Shown: one piece after another, positions 24,597 to 32,234 of the stretch
Numbering within the stretch: the first letter of the stretch is position 1
How the letters are laid out: every line of letters begins with the position of its first letter
Origin: Clostridia bacterium
Lineage (GTDB): Bacteria > Bacillota > Clostridia > Oscillospirales > RGIG577
DNA: 45,341 nt
Direction of reading: 5' to 3'
NCBI GenBank assembly: GCA_017513095.1
Contig: JAFWDJ010000024.1
Span: 70,073 to 115,413 of the forward strand
Position numbers and translations under genes: made by a program
The notes under the pieces: generated by a model
The model's database searches: none
What the model was told of the DNA's origin: nothing
The model's input: the letters and a program-made list of their open reading frames with translations, nothing else

Positions 24597-24629
24597 GGCA
24601 GAATTCGCGCTGACAAGGAGGCGCAGACT

Positions 24630-25748
24630 ATGATGAATGAAATCGCCCTTAAAAAAATCACGGAGCTTCGCCGCGCGCTTCATAAGCATCCCGAGCTTTC
24701 GATGCATGAGAAGAATACGATGGAAACGCTCAGACGCTTCATAAGCGGGAATACGTCGCTTGAAATAATCGACCGCGGCGATTGGTTTTACGCGTATAAA
24801 CAGGGTGCGGACGCCTCCGCCCCCTCTGCTGCGTTTCGCACCGATACGGACGCGCTTCCGATGCGTGAGGCTCCCGGCCTTCCCTACGCCTCCGTAAACG
24901 AGGGCGCCGCGCATAAATGCGGCCACGACGGCCACTGCGCCGCGATGTGCGCCGTCGCGCTCATGCTTGATGCGGCCTCGGTAAAGCGGGACGTTTACCT
25001 TATTTTTCAGCACGCAGAGGAGACGGGCCAAGGCGGCGCCGTCTGCTCAAATCTCATCCGTGAAAAAAACATCGGCGAGGTGTACGCGTTTCACAATCTT
25101 AGCGGCTATCCCGAGGGGCATATCTTACTAAGACGCGGGCTTACGCAGCCGTCGTCGGAGGGGCTTACCCTGAAGCTTACGGGCAGGCCGTCTCACGCGA
25201 GCGCGCCCGAATGCGGCATAAATCCCGCCATGGCGATCTCGCGCGTCGCGCTTTATTCGCAGGCGCTTATGAACGAGGCGCACGAGGGCGCCTTTATGTG
25301 CACCGTCGTGGGTATAAGCGCAGGCCGCGGCGATTTCGGCGTCTCGCCGGGATACGGAGAGCTTAAAATCACGCTTCGCGCCGAGCTTGAACACGAGCTT
25401 AAGGCCGGCGAAGAAGCCCTGATACAATACGCCCGCGAAGAGGCCGAGCGCGAGGGTCTTATTTTCGAAAGCGTTGTTTCCGACTATTTCCCCGAAACGA
25501 AAAACGACCCGTCGTGTGCGGACCGCGTCGCGCGGGCGGCAAAAAAGCTCGGCCTTCCCGTAACCGTGATGGAAAAGATGTGGCTTGCGTCCGAGGATTT
25601 CGGCTACTACTTAAAGGAATGCCCCGGCGCGATATTCTACATCGGAAACGGCGAGGATTACCCCCCGCTTCACACGGAGGAATACGATTTTAACGATAAT
25701 CTGATTCCCCTCGCCGCGGATATTTTTTTTGAGCTTGCAAATATGTAA
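24630..25748 (+). CDS. M20D-family amidohydrolase (N-acyl-amino-acid or hippurate hydrolase type)
   Basis: Metal-dependent hydrolase that removes an acyl group from amino acids. The 372-aa protein has the N-terminal LRRALHKHPELSMHE, the metal-binding HKCGHDGHCAAM (C97, H99), the Glu pair in FQHAEETGQGG (E130, E131), AFHNLSGYPEGHI with a further His, and a dimerisation domain with RPSHASAPECGINPA. The C-terminal MWLASEDFGYYLKECPGA supplies the last metal ligand region. These are all present, so it should be active; the natural substrate is unknown. GGAGG lies before two adjacent ATG codons. Confidence 0.92.
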   Translation: MMNEIALKKITELRRALHKHPELSMHEKNTMETLRRFISGNTSLEIIDRGDWFYAYKQGADASAPSAAFRTDTDALPMREAPGLPYASVNEGAAHKCGHDGHCAAMCAVALMLDAASVKRDVYLIFQHAEETGQGGAVCSNLIREKNIGEVYAFHNLSGYPEGHILLRRGLTQPSSEGLTLKLTGRPSHASAPECGINPAMAISRVALYSQALMNEAHEGAFMCTVVGISAGRGDFGVSPGYGELKITLRAELEHELKAGEEALIQYAREEAEREGLIFESVVSDYFPETKNDPSCADRVARAAKKLGLPVTVMEKMWLASEDFGYYLKECPGAIFYIGNGEDYPPLHTEEYDFNDNLIPLAADIFFELANM

Positions 25749-25752
25749 ATAC

Positions 25753-25789
25753 GGCGCTGTGCGAGAAAACGCACAGCGCCCCGTTTTTT
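25753..25789 (+). terminator. terminator of the amidohydrolase gene
   Basis: GGCGCTGTGCG (25753-25763) pairs with CGCACAGCGCC (25770-25780), then CCGTTTTTTA. It lies between convergent genes. Confidence 0.85.
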
Positions 25790-28361
25790 ATTCTTTTTCA
25801 AACAAATCTTTAATTTTAAGCCACTCGCCTTTACTGTCCTTTAAATGCTCGCGCATATTAAAGAGAACGCCGGAGACCTCGGCCTCGAACTGAGACGCGG
25901 GTATGCGCAGCGCACCCCGGCCGAGGATTATAAGCTGTTCGAGACCGTCGGAGGTCGCGACTCTCACGTCGTGATGCTTTGAAAGCTCGCCCGCCGTGCG
26001 CTCGATGTACTGGTCCGCCGTCTGCGCCTCCTTCGTATATACGACGCTCACGCGTCCCATGCGGATAACGCGCTCCTGCCCGCCCTTTACCTTATAGGCG
26101 TCGAAAACGAGAATCACGTCCGCCTGCTTATAGGCGGCGTAATTCTGCATTATGCGGATGAGCGTTTCGCGCGCGGCGTCCATGCTCCTTTCGGATATGC
26201 GCCGAAGCTCATCCCACGCGAAAATGATGTTGTAGCCGTCGACGAGCAGATATTCGGGCCCCGCCTTCTTTTTCGGAGAGACGTATTTTTGGTCCTGCGC
26301 GGACGGTCTTTCGCGCGGCTTCATGGCAAGATAGCGGTCGGTCTTTACGGGGCCGTACACGTTCTCAAAAACGGCCATAAGCTCATCGTCGGAAAAGTCG
26401 CGCTTCGTGTAAGTCCTCGCCTCTATGGGCTTATCTTCTTTTTTGACTCCGAGTGCGCTTTCGAGGTGCATATATTTTTCGACCTCGTTCCACTTTACGA
26501 TAAACGACGTACCGCCTTCGCAGAATACGCTGTCCGCGGTATTATATACGTCTGCCTCCGGGTCGTAGCCCGATTCAGACACGGCTCTGTCCTGCTCCAC
26601 GCACGGCTTATACGCGCCGAACGTAAGGAAGATGCGCCCGAGGCCGTGCGTATATGATACAAGCTCCGTCGGGTATTCGCCTATCTTCGATACGGCGGCC
26701 TGCCCCGTCACGACGGCAGAATCGTCCGATACGTCGGTCGAGGCCACTTTTGCGCCCATAAGCTCAAGGTCACTGAGCGCGCGCCCGAGACTCGCGCGCG
26801 GAAGCTCCAGCCTGAAATCGTACCACGGCTCAAGCAGTACGCTTTCGGCGCGCATAAGGCCATGCCTTACAGCCCTGTACGTCGCTTCGCGAAAGTCGCC
26901 GCCCTCGGTGTGCTTTACGCTCGCGCGTCCCGCGGCAAGCGTTATCTTCATATCGGTTATATAAGACCCCGTGAGCACGCCCCTGTGCCGCTTCTCCGAA
27001 AGGTGCGTAAGAATGAGCCGCTGCCAGTTTCTATCGAGCGCGTCCTCGGGGCAGGAGCTGTCGAACACGAGGCCGCTTCCCTGAGGCAGCGGCGAAAGTA
27101 TCAGATGCACCTCCGCGTAATGCCTGAGCGGCTCAAAGTGGCCCACGCCCTCGACGGGCGCGGCTATCGTTTCCCGGTAGATTATCCGTCCCGCGCCAAA
27201 CGTTACGTCCATGGCGAAGCGCTCGCGTATCACTTCCCTGAGTATTTCAAGCTGCACCTGACCCATGATCTGCGCGCGAAGCTCGCCGCGCATTTCGTCC
27301 CACACGAGGCCGAGCTTCGGGTCCTCCTCGGAAAGCTGCATGAGCCTTCCCGCGGCCTCGTGGATGTTTACGTCGGGCGGCAGTTTTATCGCGTACGTCA
27401 GCACCGGCTCCAAAACGGACGCTTCGCTTCCCTTTTCGCTTCCGAGTCCGAGGCCCGGGAAAGTAGCGGTAAGCCCCAGCACGGAAACCGCCTCGCCCGC
27501 CTCGGCCTCGTCTGCGGTCGTGAATTTTGCGCCGGAATATACGCGGATCTGCGTCGCCTTCTCCTCGAGGCCCTCGTATTTTATAACGTCGCGCACTTTG
27601 AGTGTGCCGCCCGTTATCTTCATATGAGTTACGCGCGCGCCGCGCTCGTCGCGCGAGATTTTATAGACCCGCGCGCCGAAGTCTGTTTTCTTTTCGCACT
27701 CGGGCGCGTATTCGTCTATCGCGGAAAGGAGCGTATCGACGCCCGTAAGCTTTAAAGCCGCGCCGAAGCAGCACGGAAAGACTGCGGCCTTCGCTACGGC
27801 CTCTTTTATCGTTTCGCGTTTGATTTCGCCCGTCGCGAGATACTCATCGAGCATGGCCTCGCCCGACATTGCGATGCTCTCGAAATCGGGATTTTCGTAA
27901 TCGAAGAACGCGCCGTCCATCGATTTTGAAAGCTCGGACAGTATATCGTCTCTTGTGCGCTCTGAAATATCGGTCTTATTTACGAAAATAAACGTGGGTA
28001 TGCTTCTCTTTCTAAGCAGCCGCCAAAGCGTCAGCGTATGGCTCTGCACGCCCTCGGGCGCGCTTATAAGCAGCACGGCGCAGTCGAGCACGTCGAGCGT
28101 GCGCTCCGTCTCCGCCGAAAAGTCGACGTGACCGGGCGTGTCAAGAAGCGTAGCGTGAAGGTCGTTTATGACAAGCGGGGCCTGCTTTGAGAATATGGTT
28201 ATGCCGCGCGCACGTTCGAGCGCGAAATTGTCCAAAAATGCGTTGCCGTGATCGACGCGTCCCACTTTTCGTATCGCGCCCGTAAGATACAGCATGGCCT
28301 CCGACAGCGTGGTCTTGCCCGCGTCGACGTGGGCAAGCATACCGATGACCGTCCGTCTCAT
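25788..28361 (-). CDS. TetM-like ribosomal GTPase fused to a YacP/Rae1-type NYN nuclease domain
   Basis: 857 aa. Residues 1-590 are a translation GTPase of the ribosomal-protection (TetM/TetO) branch: G1 AHVDAGKTT (10-18), G2 RGIT, G3 DTPGH, G4 NKTD, then domains II-V with LGKVQ-like IMGQVQLEIL, domain IV HYAEVHLILSPLPQGSG and EGGDFREATYRA, and the domain V SYTHGLGRIFLTFGAYKPC. A linker (590-700; DSVFCEGGTSFIVKWNEV, then charged) leads to a NYN domain (702-850): YLLVDGYNIIFAWDEL, VILVFDAYKVKGG, TADQYIE, VATSDGLEQL, with acidic residues D708, D754, D783 and D805 intact. Bacillus Rae1 (YacP) has this domain and cuts mRNA in the ribosomal A site. The start at 28361 follows GGGAGG. Whether it gives tetracycline protection is unknown. 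No leader peptide is seen. Confidence 0.9.
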   Translation of the reverse strand: MRRTVIGMLAHVDAGKTTLSEAMLYLTGAIRKVGRVDHGNAFLDNFALERARGITIFSKQAPLVINDLHATLLDTPGHVDFSAETERTLDVLDCAVLLISAPEGVQSHTLTLWRLLRKRSIPTFIFVNKTDISERTRDDILSELSKSMDGAFFDYENPDFESIAMSGEAMLDEYLATGEIKRETIKEAVAKAAVFPCCFGAALKLTGVDTLLSAIDEYAPECEKKTDFGARVYKISRDERGARVTHMKITGGTLKVRDVIKYEGLEEKATQIRVYSGAKFTTADEAEAGEAVSVLGLTATFPGLGLGSEKGSEASVLEPVLTYAIKLPPDVNIHEAAGRLMQLSEEDPKLGLVWDEMRGELRAQIMGQVQLEILREVIRERFAMDVTFGAGRIIYRETIAAPVEGVGHFEPLRHYAEVHLILSPLPQGSGLVFDSSCPEDALDRNWQRLILTHLSEKRHRGVLTGSYITDMKITLAAGRASVKHTEGGDFREATYRAVRHGLMRAESVLLEPWYDFRLELPRASLGRALSDLELMGAKVASTDVSDDSAVVTGQAAVSKIGEYPTELVSYTHGLGRIFLTFGAYKPCVEQDRAVSESGYDPEADVYNTADSVFCEGGTSFIVKWNEVEKYMHLESALGVKKEDKPIEARTYTKRDFSDDELMAVFENVYGPVKTDRYLAMKPRERPSAQDQKYVSPKKKAGPEYLLVDGYNIIFAWDELRRISERSMDAARETLIRIMQNYAAYKQADVILVFDAYKVKGGQERVIRMGRVSVVYTKEAQTADQYIERTAGELSKHHDVRVATSDGLEQLIILGRGALRIPASQFEAEVSGVLFNMREHLKDSKGEWLKIKDLFEKE

Positions 28362-28395
28362 AAAAAACCTCCCTTCAAAGCGTTTGTCAAATTTA

Positions 28396-28424
28396 AGTAT
28401 ACCATAAACGCGCCGATTTGTCCT
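28396..28424 (-). promoter_or_regulatory. possible promoter of the GTPase-nuclease gene
   Basis: AGGACA (28424-28419), 17-base spacer, TATACT (28401-28396) on the minus strand. The -35 is weak. The leader is short (about 30 bases), without room for a tetM-like attenuator. Confidence 0.5.
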
Positions 28425-28462
28425 TATACGGGGCAATAAAGATAAAATCGCAAAAAAACAAA

Positions 28463-28491
28463 TTGCACATAAATGCTCAAAATGATACAAT
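28463..28491 (+). promoter_or_regulatory. promoter of epsC
   Basis: TTGCAC (28463-28468), 17-base spacer, TACAAT (28486-28491); divergent from the promoter of the GTPase-nuclease gene. Confidence 0.65.
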
Positions 28492-28534
28492 ATCATAAAA
28501 AGACGAAAATACATCCGACGAGGTGCGATATATC

Positions 28535-29470
28535 ATGGAAAACTACACAACGAGAAAGCTTGTAGACGACATTTTGGAGAGCTACGGAAAATATAAGTCT
28601 ATATGCCGCCTTGACGCGGAGAACATCCTTAATAAGCAGATAATAATCGAGGTGCTTGAAAAGGTAAGAAAGCTTCTCTTCCCCGGCTATTTCGAGGTGA
28701 GCAAGACGCGCTCGGAGTATATCGAATACGCCGTGGGCGAGCAGATCGAGTTCATAGAATACAACTTAAGGCGTCAGACGGCGCGCGCGCTGGGAAGCCT
28801 TGAGGAATATGAGGGAAAGACGTACGCCGAGCTTTTTGAGGCGTCGGGCGGTATCGTGAACACGTTTTTATCGAAGATACCGAAGATACGCGAGTATCTC
28901 AGTACCGACGTGCAGGCTGCCTTCGACGGCGACCCTGCGGCAACGAGCACGGACGAGATAATCTTCTCCTACCCCGGCTTATTTGCGATAACAGTATACC
29001 GCATCGCGCACGAGCTCTATCTTTTGAAGGTGCCGATGATACCGCGTATAATGACGGAGTACGCGCACAGCGAAACGGGCATAGACATCCACCCCGGCGC
29101 GACTATCGGCCGCTACTTCTTTATCGACCACGGTACGGGCATAGTCGTAGGCGAAACGACGAGCATAGGCGACAACGTAAAGATATACCAGGGCGTGACG
29201 CTTGGCGCAAAGTCGACGAGGAAGGGCCAGCTTCTTCGCGGCGTAAAGCGTCATCCGACCATCGGAGACAACGTTACGATTTACTCCGGCACCACGATTT
29301 TGGGCGGCGACACCGTTATCGGAAGCGGCGCGACCATCGGAGGCAACTCGTTTATTTTAGACTCCGTTTCGGCGGGCATGACGGTGAGCATAAAGAATCC
29401 CGAGCTTCAATACAGCGGAGGCATAAAGGAAAAGCTTGCCCCCGGCGAATTCTGGGACTGGGTGATATAA
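28535..29470 (+). CDS. epsC: serine O-acetyltransferase, EpsC type
   Basis: Acetylates serine with acetyl-CoA, first step of cysteine synthesis. The 311-aa protein is the long form: an N-terminal helical region (about 1-170; TRKLVDDILESYGKYKSICR, RTARALGSLEEYEG), then the CysE core with ITVYRIAHELY, HSETGIDIHPGATIGRYFFI, DHGTGIVVGETTSIGDNVKI and left-handed beta-helix hexapeptides (TIGDNVTIYSGTTILGGDTV). The start ATG at 28535 follows GAGGTGCG; a GTG four codons earlier overlaps that site. The product feeds cysteine synthase, which may be metY at 35511. No cysK is seen in the window. Confidence 0.92.
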   Translation: MENYTTRKLVDDILESYGKYKSICRLDAENILNKQIIIEVLEKVRKLLFPGYFEVSKTRSEYIEYAVGEQIEFIEYNLRRQTARALGSLEEYEGKTYAELFEASGGIVNTFLSKIPKIREYLSTDVQAAFDGDPAATSTDEIIFSYPGLFAITVYRIAHELYLLKVPMIPRIMTEYAHSETGIDIHPGATIGRYFFIDHGTGIVVGETTSIGDNVKIYQGVTLGAKSTRKGQLLRGVKRHPTIGDNVTIYSGTTILGGDTVIGSGATIGGNSFILDSVSAGMTVSIKNPELQYSGGIKEKLAPGEFWDWVI

Positions 29471-29477
29471 GAATGCG

Positions 29478-29507
29478 AAAACGGCGCGAGCGTTCGCGCC
29501 GTTTTTT
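29478..29507 (+). terminator. terminator of epsC
   Basis: AACGGCGCGA pairs with TCGCGCCGTT around GCGT, followed by TTTTTG. Confidence 0.85.
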
Positions 29508-29523
29508 GTATGTATGTGTTTCC

Positions 29524-29625
29524 ACTCCCTCAGTCGGCTTTGCCGACAGCTCCCTCGGCGAGGGAGCCCGTGCTGCCTCCATCTTTGAGGGAGGTGGCAG
29601 CGCCATAGGCGCTGACGGAGGGAGT
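29524..29625. repeat. 102-bp palindromic repeat, copy 1 (full length)
   Basis: Begins ACTCCCTCAGTCGGC and ends GACGGAGGGAGT. Terminal inverted repeats ACTCCCTC/GAGGGAGT enclose three further hairpins (GTCGGC...GCCGAC, GCTCCCTC...GAGGGAGC, CAGCGCC...GGCGCTG). It has the same length and structure as the copy at 30304. Confidence 0.9.
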
Positions 29626-29657
29626 TAGCTGAGGGGTCTCTGAATAAAGCAGTTGAA

Positions 29658-29673
29658 AAAGCTGTGTAGCTTT
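29658..29673 (-). terminator. weak terminator of the DUF559 gene
   Basis: AAAGCT (29658-29663) pairs with AGCTTT (29668-29673); on the minus strand further T's follow. It directly abuts the stop codon. Confidence 0.35.
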
Positions 29674-30039
29674 CTATTTACCGTATAATCTTGCTTTAAC
29701 CGTGTTGTCAATCTGTTCACATACCGCTTGAAAGCTTGTATTTATTTCGCGATTTGAAAAACGGAGCACAAGCAAATTGTATTTTTCAAAAACCGCCGTG
29801 CGTTTACTATCATCTAATGCTCCCTGTTCGGTATAATGCTGTGAGCCATCAATTTCGATTATTAGTTTTGCAGAATGGCAATAGAAATCCACAATGTATG
29901 AATCTATTACCTTTTGGCGTTGAAATCGAACATTGTATGAACGCAAAAAACCGTACCAAAGCCTGTTTTCTTGCAAGGTAGCTGTCTTTCGCAGTTTTTT
30001 TGCCCGCGAAATAATATTCCCGTTATAGGGTAAAGACAT
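29674..30039 (-). CDS. DUF559 (Vsr-like) endonuclease-domain protein
   Basis: A 121-aa single-domain protein of the DUF559 group, relatives of Vsr and restriction-endonuclease-like folds. Typical segments are ARKLRKTATLQENRLWYGFL, YNVRFQRQKVIDSYIVDFYC, then KLIIEIDGSQHY with the presumed catalytic Asp/Glu residues, and VLRFSNREI. The N-terminus is LPYNGNIISRAKKLR. AAAGGAG precedes the ATG. The gene is tightly bracketed by copies of the 102-bp palindromic repeat: copy 2 begins 14 bases before its start codon and copy 1 ends 49 bases after its stop. Its base composition is AT-richer than its surroundings, suggesting it travelled with the repeats. Function in the cell is unknown. Confidence 0.9.
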   Translation of the reverse strand: MSLPYNGNIISRAKKLRKTATLQENRLWYGFLRSYNVRFQRQKVIDSYIVDFYCHSAKLIIEIDGSQHYTEQGALDDSKRTAVFEKYNLLVLRFSNREINTSFQAVCEQIDNTVKARLYGK

Positions 30040-30052
30040 TTTTTCTCCTTTC

Positions 30053-30128
30053 ACTCCCTCAGTCGGCTGCGCCGACAGCTCCCTCGGTGAGGGAGCTTAT
30101 ATTGCCTCTGTCTTTACGGGAGAGAGAA
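30053..30128. repeat. palindromic repeat, copy 2 (partial)
   Basis: Starts ACTCCCTCAGTCGGC and shares the left 60 or so bases with copy 1, then degenerates after CTTTACGGGAGAGAG; the right hairpin is missing. Confidence 0.8.
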
Positions 30129-30130
30129 AA

Positions 30131-30382
30131 TTGAGATATTGCTGCTTTTTGTGTTAAAAACACTTGCTGTTTCACTCACTCCTTCAGTCGGCTGCGCCGA
30201 CAGCTCCCTCAGTGAGGGAGCCCGTGCTGCCTTCGTCTTTAAAGGGGAGGAGTCAATTGAAGTATTGCTGCTTATTGTGTTAAAAATACTTGCTGTTTCA
30301 CTCACTCCCTCAGTCGGATACGCCGATAGCTCCCTCGGTGAGGGAGCTTATATTGCCTCCATCTTTGAGGGAGGTGTCAGCG
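30131..30382. repeat. two tandem 126-bp units (repeat plus spacer)
   Basis: The segment starting TTGAGATATTGCTGCTTTT (30131) recurs 126 bases later as TTGAAGTATTGCTGCTTAT (30257). Each unit carries about 47 bases of unique spacer ending GTTTCACTC followed by a repeat copy. This is a tandem duplication of the repeat with its flank. Two units only; not a CRISPR array. Confidence 0.75.
30178..30253. repeat. palindromic repeat, copy 3 (internally deleted)
   Basis: Begins ACTCCTTCAGTCGGC and ends GGGGAGGAGT; the GTCAGCGCC hairpin present in copies 1 and 4 is absent. Confidence 0.8.
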
Positions 30383-30405
30383 CCATTGGCGCTGACGGAG
30401 GGAGT
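30304..30405. repeat. 102-bp palindromic repeat, copy 4 (full length)
   Basis: Begins ACTCCCTCAGTCGGAT, ends GACGGAGGGAGT. Same length as copy 1, with compensatory changes in the first stem (CGGATACGCCGAT versus CGGCTTTGCCGAC). It lies 19 bases after the stop codon of the MFS gene and could act as its transcription terminator. Confidence 0.9.
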
Positions 30406-30423
30406 TATTAAAGGTGTTTCCCC

Positions 30424-31626
30424 CTACGTTATCTTCATATCTATCTTCTTCGAGCGGGACACCACGGTCCAGACTACGGAGGAGGCTATCGAGAAGCACA
30501 TCATCGTGATGCCGAGGCCGCTTATGAAGTTGCTCCACGGAAGCGAGCCTATCATCATACCGATGCTTCCGAAGAGGACGTTTGAAAAGTTTATTAGCGC
30601 CGAGGCAGAGCCCGTGTCGCCCTTCTGCTGGTCGAGCAGTATATTCGTCGCAAGCGGACGAAGAAAGCTGTTCGACATTGAGAACGGTATCATGCAGATC
30701 AAGAATACGAACGGCGAAATCTTTCCGAAGAGCAAAAGAAGTACCGACATTACGATACCGACGCTCATAAGAATTCGGATAAGCAGTCTGTGAGACACTT
30801 TATTGTTAAGCCGTATGAACAAAACGGGGCCGAGAACGCTTATGCCCGCGTTTACGGCGAAGAATATACTGAAGATCGTTTCGCTCAGTCCGAAGTAGTC
30901 GATATACGTATACGACGCCACGGCGAGATACGCCATGAACGGCGCGAAGTAGAGCGATACCGAAAGAAGGAAAGGCGTGAAGTTTATATTCCTGCCTACG
31001 ACGAATATGCGTCCGAGCGACTGTAAAATGCCGCCCTCGTTTCGCTCGTCGTCGTGGATAGACTCCTGAAACAGCAGTGTCGTTATTATGCCGACGGCGG
31101 AAATGCATGCGAGAATGACAAAAACGAAGCGCCACATGGCGAATTTTAAGATAAGCGCGCCTATTACGGGCGCGATTATCGGCGCGATGACAGTCATGCT
31201 CTGCACCGTCGCAAGCGCCTTCGCGCGGCGCTGGGCCTCGAACGAGTCCTTTATTATGGCAACGGCCATTGACGCCATACCGCCGCCGCCGAACCCCTCA
31301 AGCGAGCGCACGACGATTAGAAAGAATATATTTGTCGCGCAGGCGCAGAGAACGCTGCTTACAAGGTATATCGAAAGCGCGACGAGAAGTATCTTTTTAC
31401 GGCCGTGCCTGTCGCTTAACGGGCCGAAAAACAGCATGCCTATCGACATGAAAAAAAAGAATACGACGAGCGTGATGTTGACAATTATAGCCGTTGTGCC
31501 GAACTGGTGCGCCATATTGGGAAGCGACGGCATATACATGTCCGTCGAGAGCGGGCCTGTCATGGCAAGAAGCGTTACGAGGAAAATAAGTCCTCCGGTC
31601 TTTAAATACTTCTGCTTTGTCTTCAT
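30424..31626 (-). CDS. MFS drug-efflux transporter, Bcr/CflA type
   Basis: Proton-driven exporter in the cytoplasmic membrane. The 400-aa protein has about 12 hydrophobic segments. The start LIFLVTLLAMTGPLSTDMYMPSLPNMA matches the Bcr/CflA (DHA1) signature, and the loop motif FGPLSDRHGRKK is the MFS motif A between helices 2 and 3, followed by RSLEGFGGGGM. Family members export bicyclomycin, chloramphenicol or sulfonamides; here the substrate is unknown. The start follows CGGAG. It has its own promoter and is not linked to a regulator gene. Confidence 0.93.
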   Translation of the reverse strand: MKTKQKYLKTGGLIFLVTLLAMTGPLSTDMYMPSLPNMAHQFGTTAIIVNITLVVFFFFMSIGMLFFGPLSDRHGRKKILLVALSIYLVSSVLCACATNIFFLIVVRSLEGFGGGGMASMAVAIIKDSFEAQRRAKALATVQSMTVIAPIIAPVIGALILKFAMWRFVFVILACISAVGIITTLLFQESIHDDERNEGGILQSLGRIFVVGRNINFTPFLLSVSLYFAPFMAYLAVASYTYIDYFGLSETIFSIFFAVNAGISVLGPVLFIRLNNKVSHRLLIRILMSVGIVMSVLLLLFGKISPFVFLICMIPFSMSNSFLRPLATNILLDQQKGDTGSASALINFSNVLFGSIGMMIGSLPWSNFISGLGITMMCFSIASSVVWTVVSRSKKIDMKIT

Positions 31627-31663
31627 ATTTTTCTCCGAAATACAAATTATTTGTCTTTTATTT

Positions 31664-31693
31664 ATTATAATTTGAATTTTAATACTTTGTCAA
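31664..31693 (-). promoter_or_regulatory. promoter of the MFS gene
   Basis: TTGACA (31693-31688), 18-base spacer, TATAAT (31669-31664) on the minus strand; leader about 35 bases. Confidence 0.75.
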
Positions 31694-31736
31694 ATGAAAA
31701 CCGCGCCCGCGAAACAAATTCGTCCGCGCGCGCCGC

Positions 31737-31765
31737 TTGACACATTATGCCATATCCGATATAAT
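31737..31765 (+). promoter_or_regulatory. consensus promoter of the membrane-protein/lar group
   Basis: TTGACA (31737-31742), 17-base spacer, TATAAT (31760-31765), both perfect. It leads into the genes at 31826 and 32235 and, by read-through, possibly into larBCE. Confidence 0.85.
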
Positions 31766-31825
31766 TTTTATATATGGGTCTTCATGCATACAAATACGTT
31801 TTTAAATATGACAGGAGGAGAAAAT

Positions 31826-32224
31826 ATGGCTTGCTTTATCGTACCGGCAGCGGAGGCTGTAATTATGACCATTGTGTCGCACGCGGTCAAAAATAAGGAG
31901 ATAAAAACAGAACAGAGCGCGCCCGACAGCGCATCCAAAGCTTCGAAGGTGCCGTTTTCAAGAAAGCTCGGCTGGCTTACCAAAATGCTCTGGGGCGGCA
32001 GCGCGCTTTTGGCGTTTGAACACATATGGCACGGCGAGGTCGTACCGTGGTTCCCCTTCCTCACCGCGGTGGGCGATCCCGCGGATACGGCGGACATGCT
32101 TCACGAGATGGCGACCGCGGGCGTTCTTATGGCGGTATTCGTGACCGTCGTATGGCTCGGTATGGTGGCCGTGTCTTCGGCAATAGAAAAGCGCGCCGAA
32201 AACGCGGGCGAACTGAAAGGCTGA
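31826..32224 (+). CDS. small membrane protein upstream of larBCE
   Basis: A 132-aa protein of unknown function. Three hydrophobic stretches are seen: 1-20 (ACFIVPAAEAVIMTIVSHAV), about 53-72 (MLWGGSALLAFEHIWHG) and about 97-118 (VLMAVFVTVVWLGMVAVSSA). A charged cytosolic-type loop (KNKEIKTEQSAPDSASKASK) lies between the first two. His residues near the membrane (FEHIWHGEVV, LHEMA) could bind metal. GGAGGAG precedes the ATG. It is 10 bases from the next membrane-protein gene. Its position ahead of the nickel-cofactor genes suggests a linked role such as metal or substrate transport, but that is inference. Confidence 0.75.
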   Translation: MACFIVPAAEAVIMTIVSHAVKNKEIKTEQSAPDSASKASKVPFSRKLGWLTKMLWGGSALLAFEHIWHGEVVPWFPFLTAVGDPADTADMLHEMATAGVLMAVFVTVVWLGMVAVSSAIEKRAENAGELKG

Positions 32225-32234
32225 GTGAGGACAT

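Noticed and set aside
26862..27755. A 297-codon plus-strand open frame opposite the GTPase-nuclease gene
   Set aside because: Antisense to conserved translation-factor motifs; no start signal and Arg/His-rich shadow composition.
30131..30382. Repeat-spacer pattern that might be read as a CRISPR array
   Set aside because: Only two tandem units; the units are imperfect, the spacers are near-identical rather than unique, and no cas genes are present.
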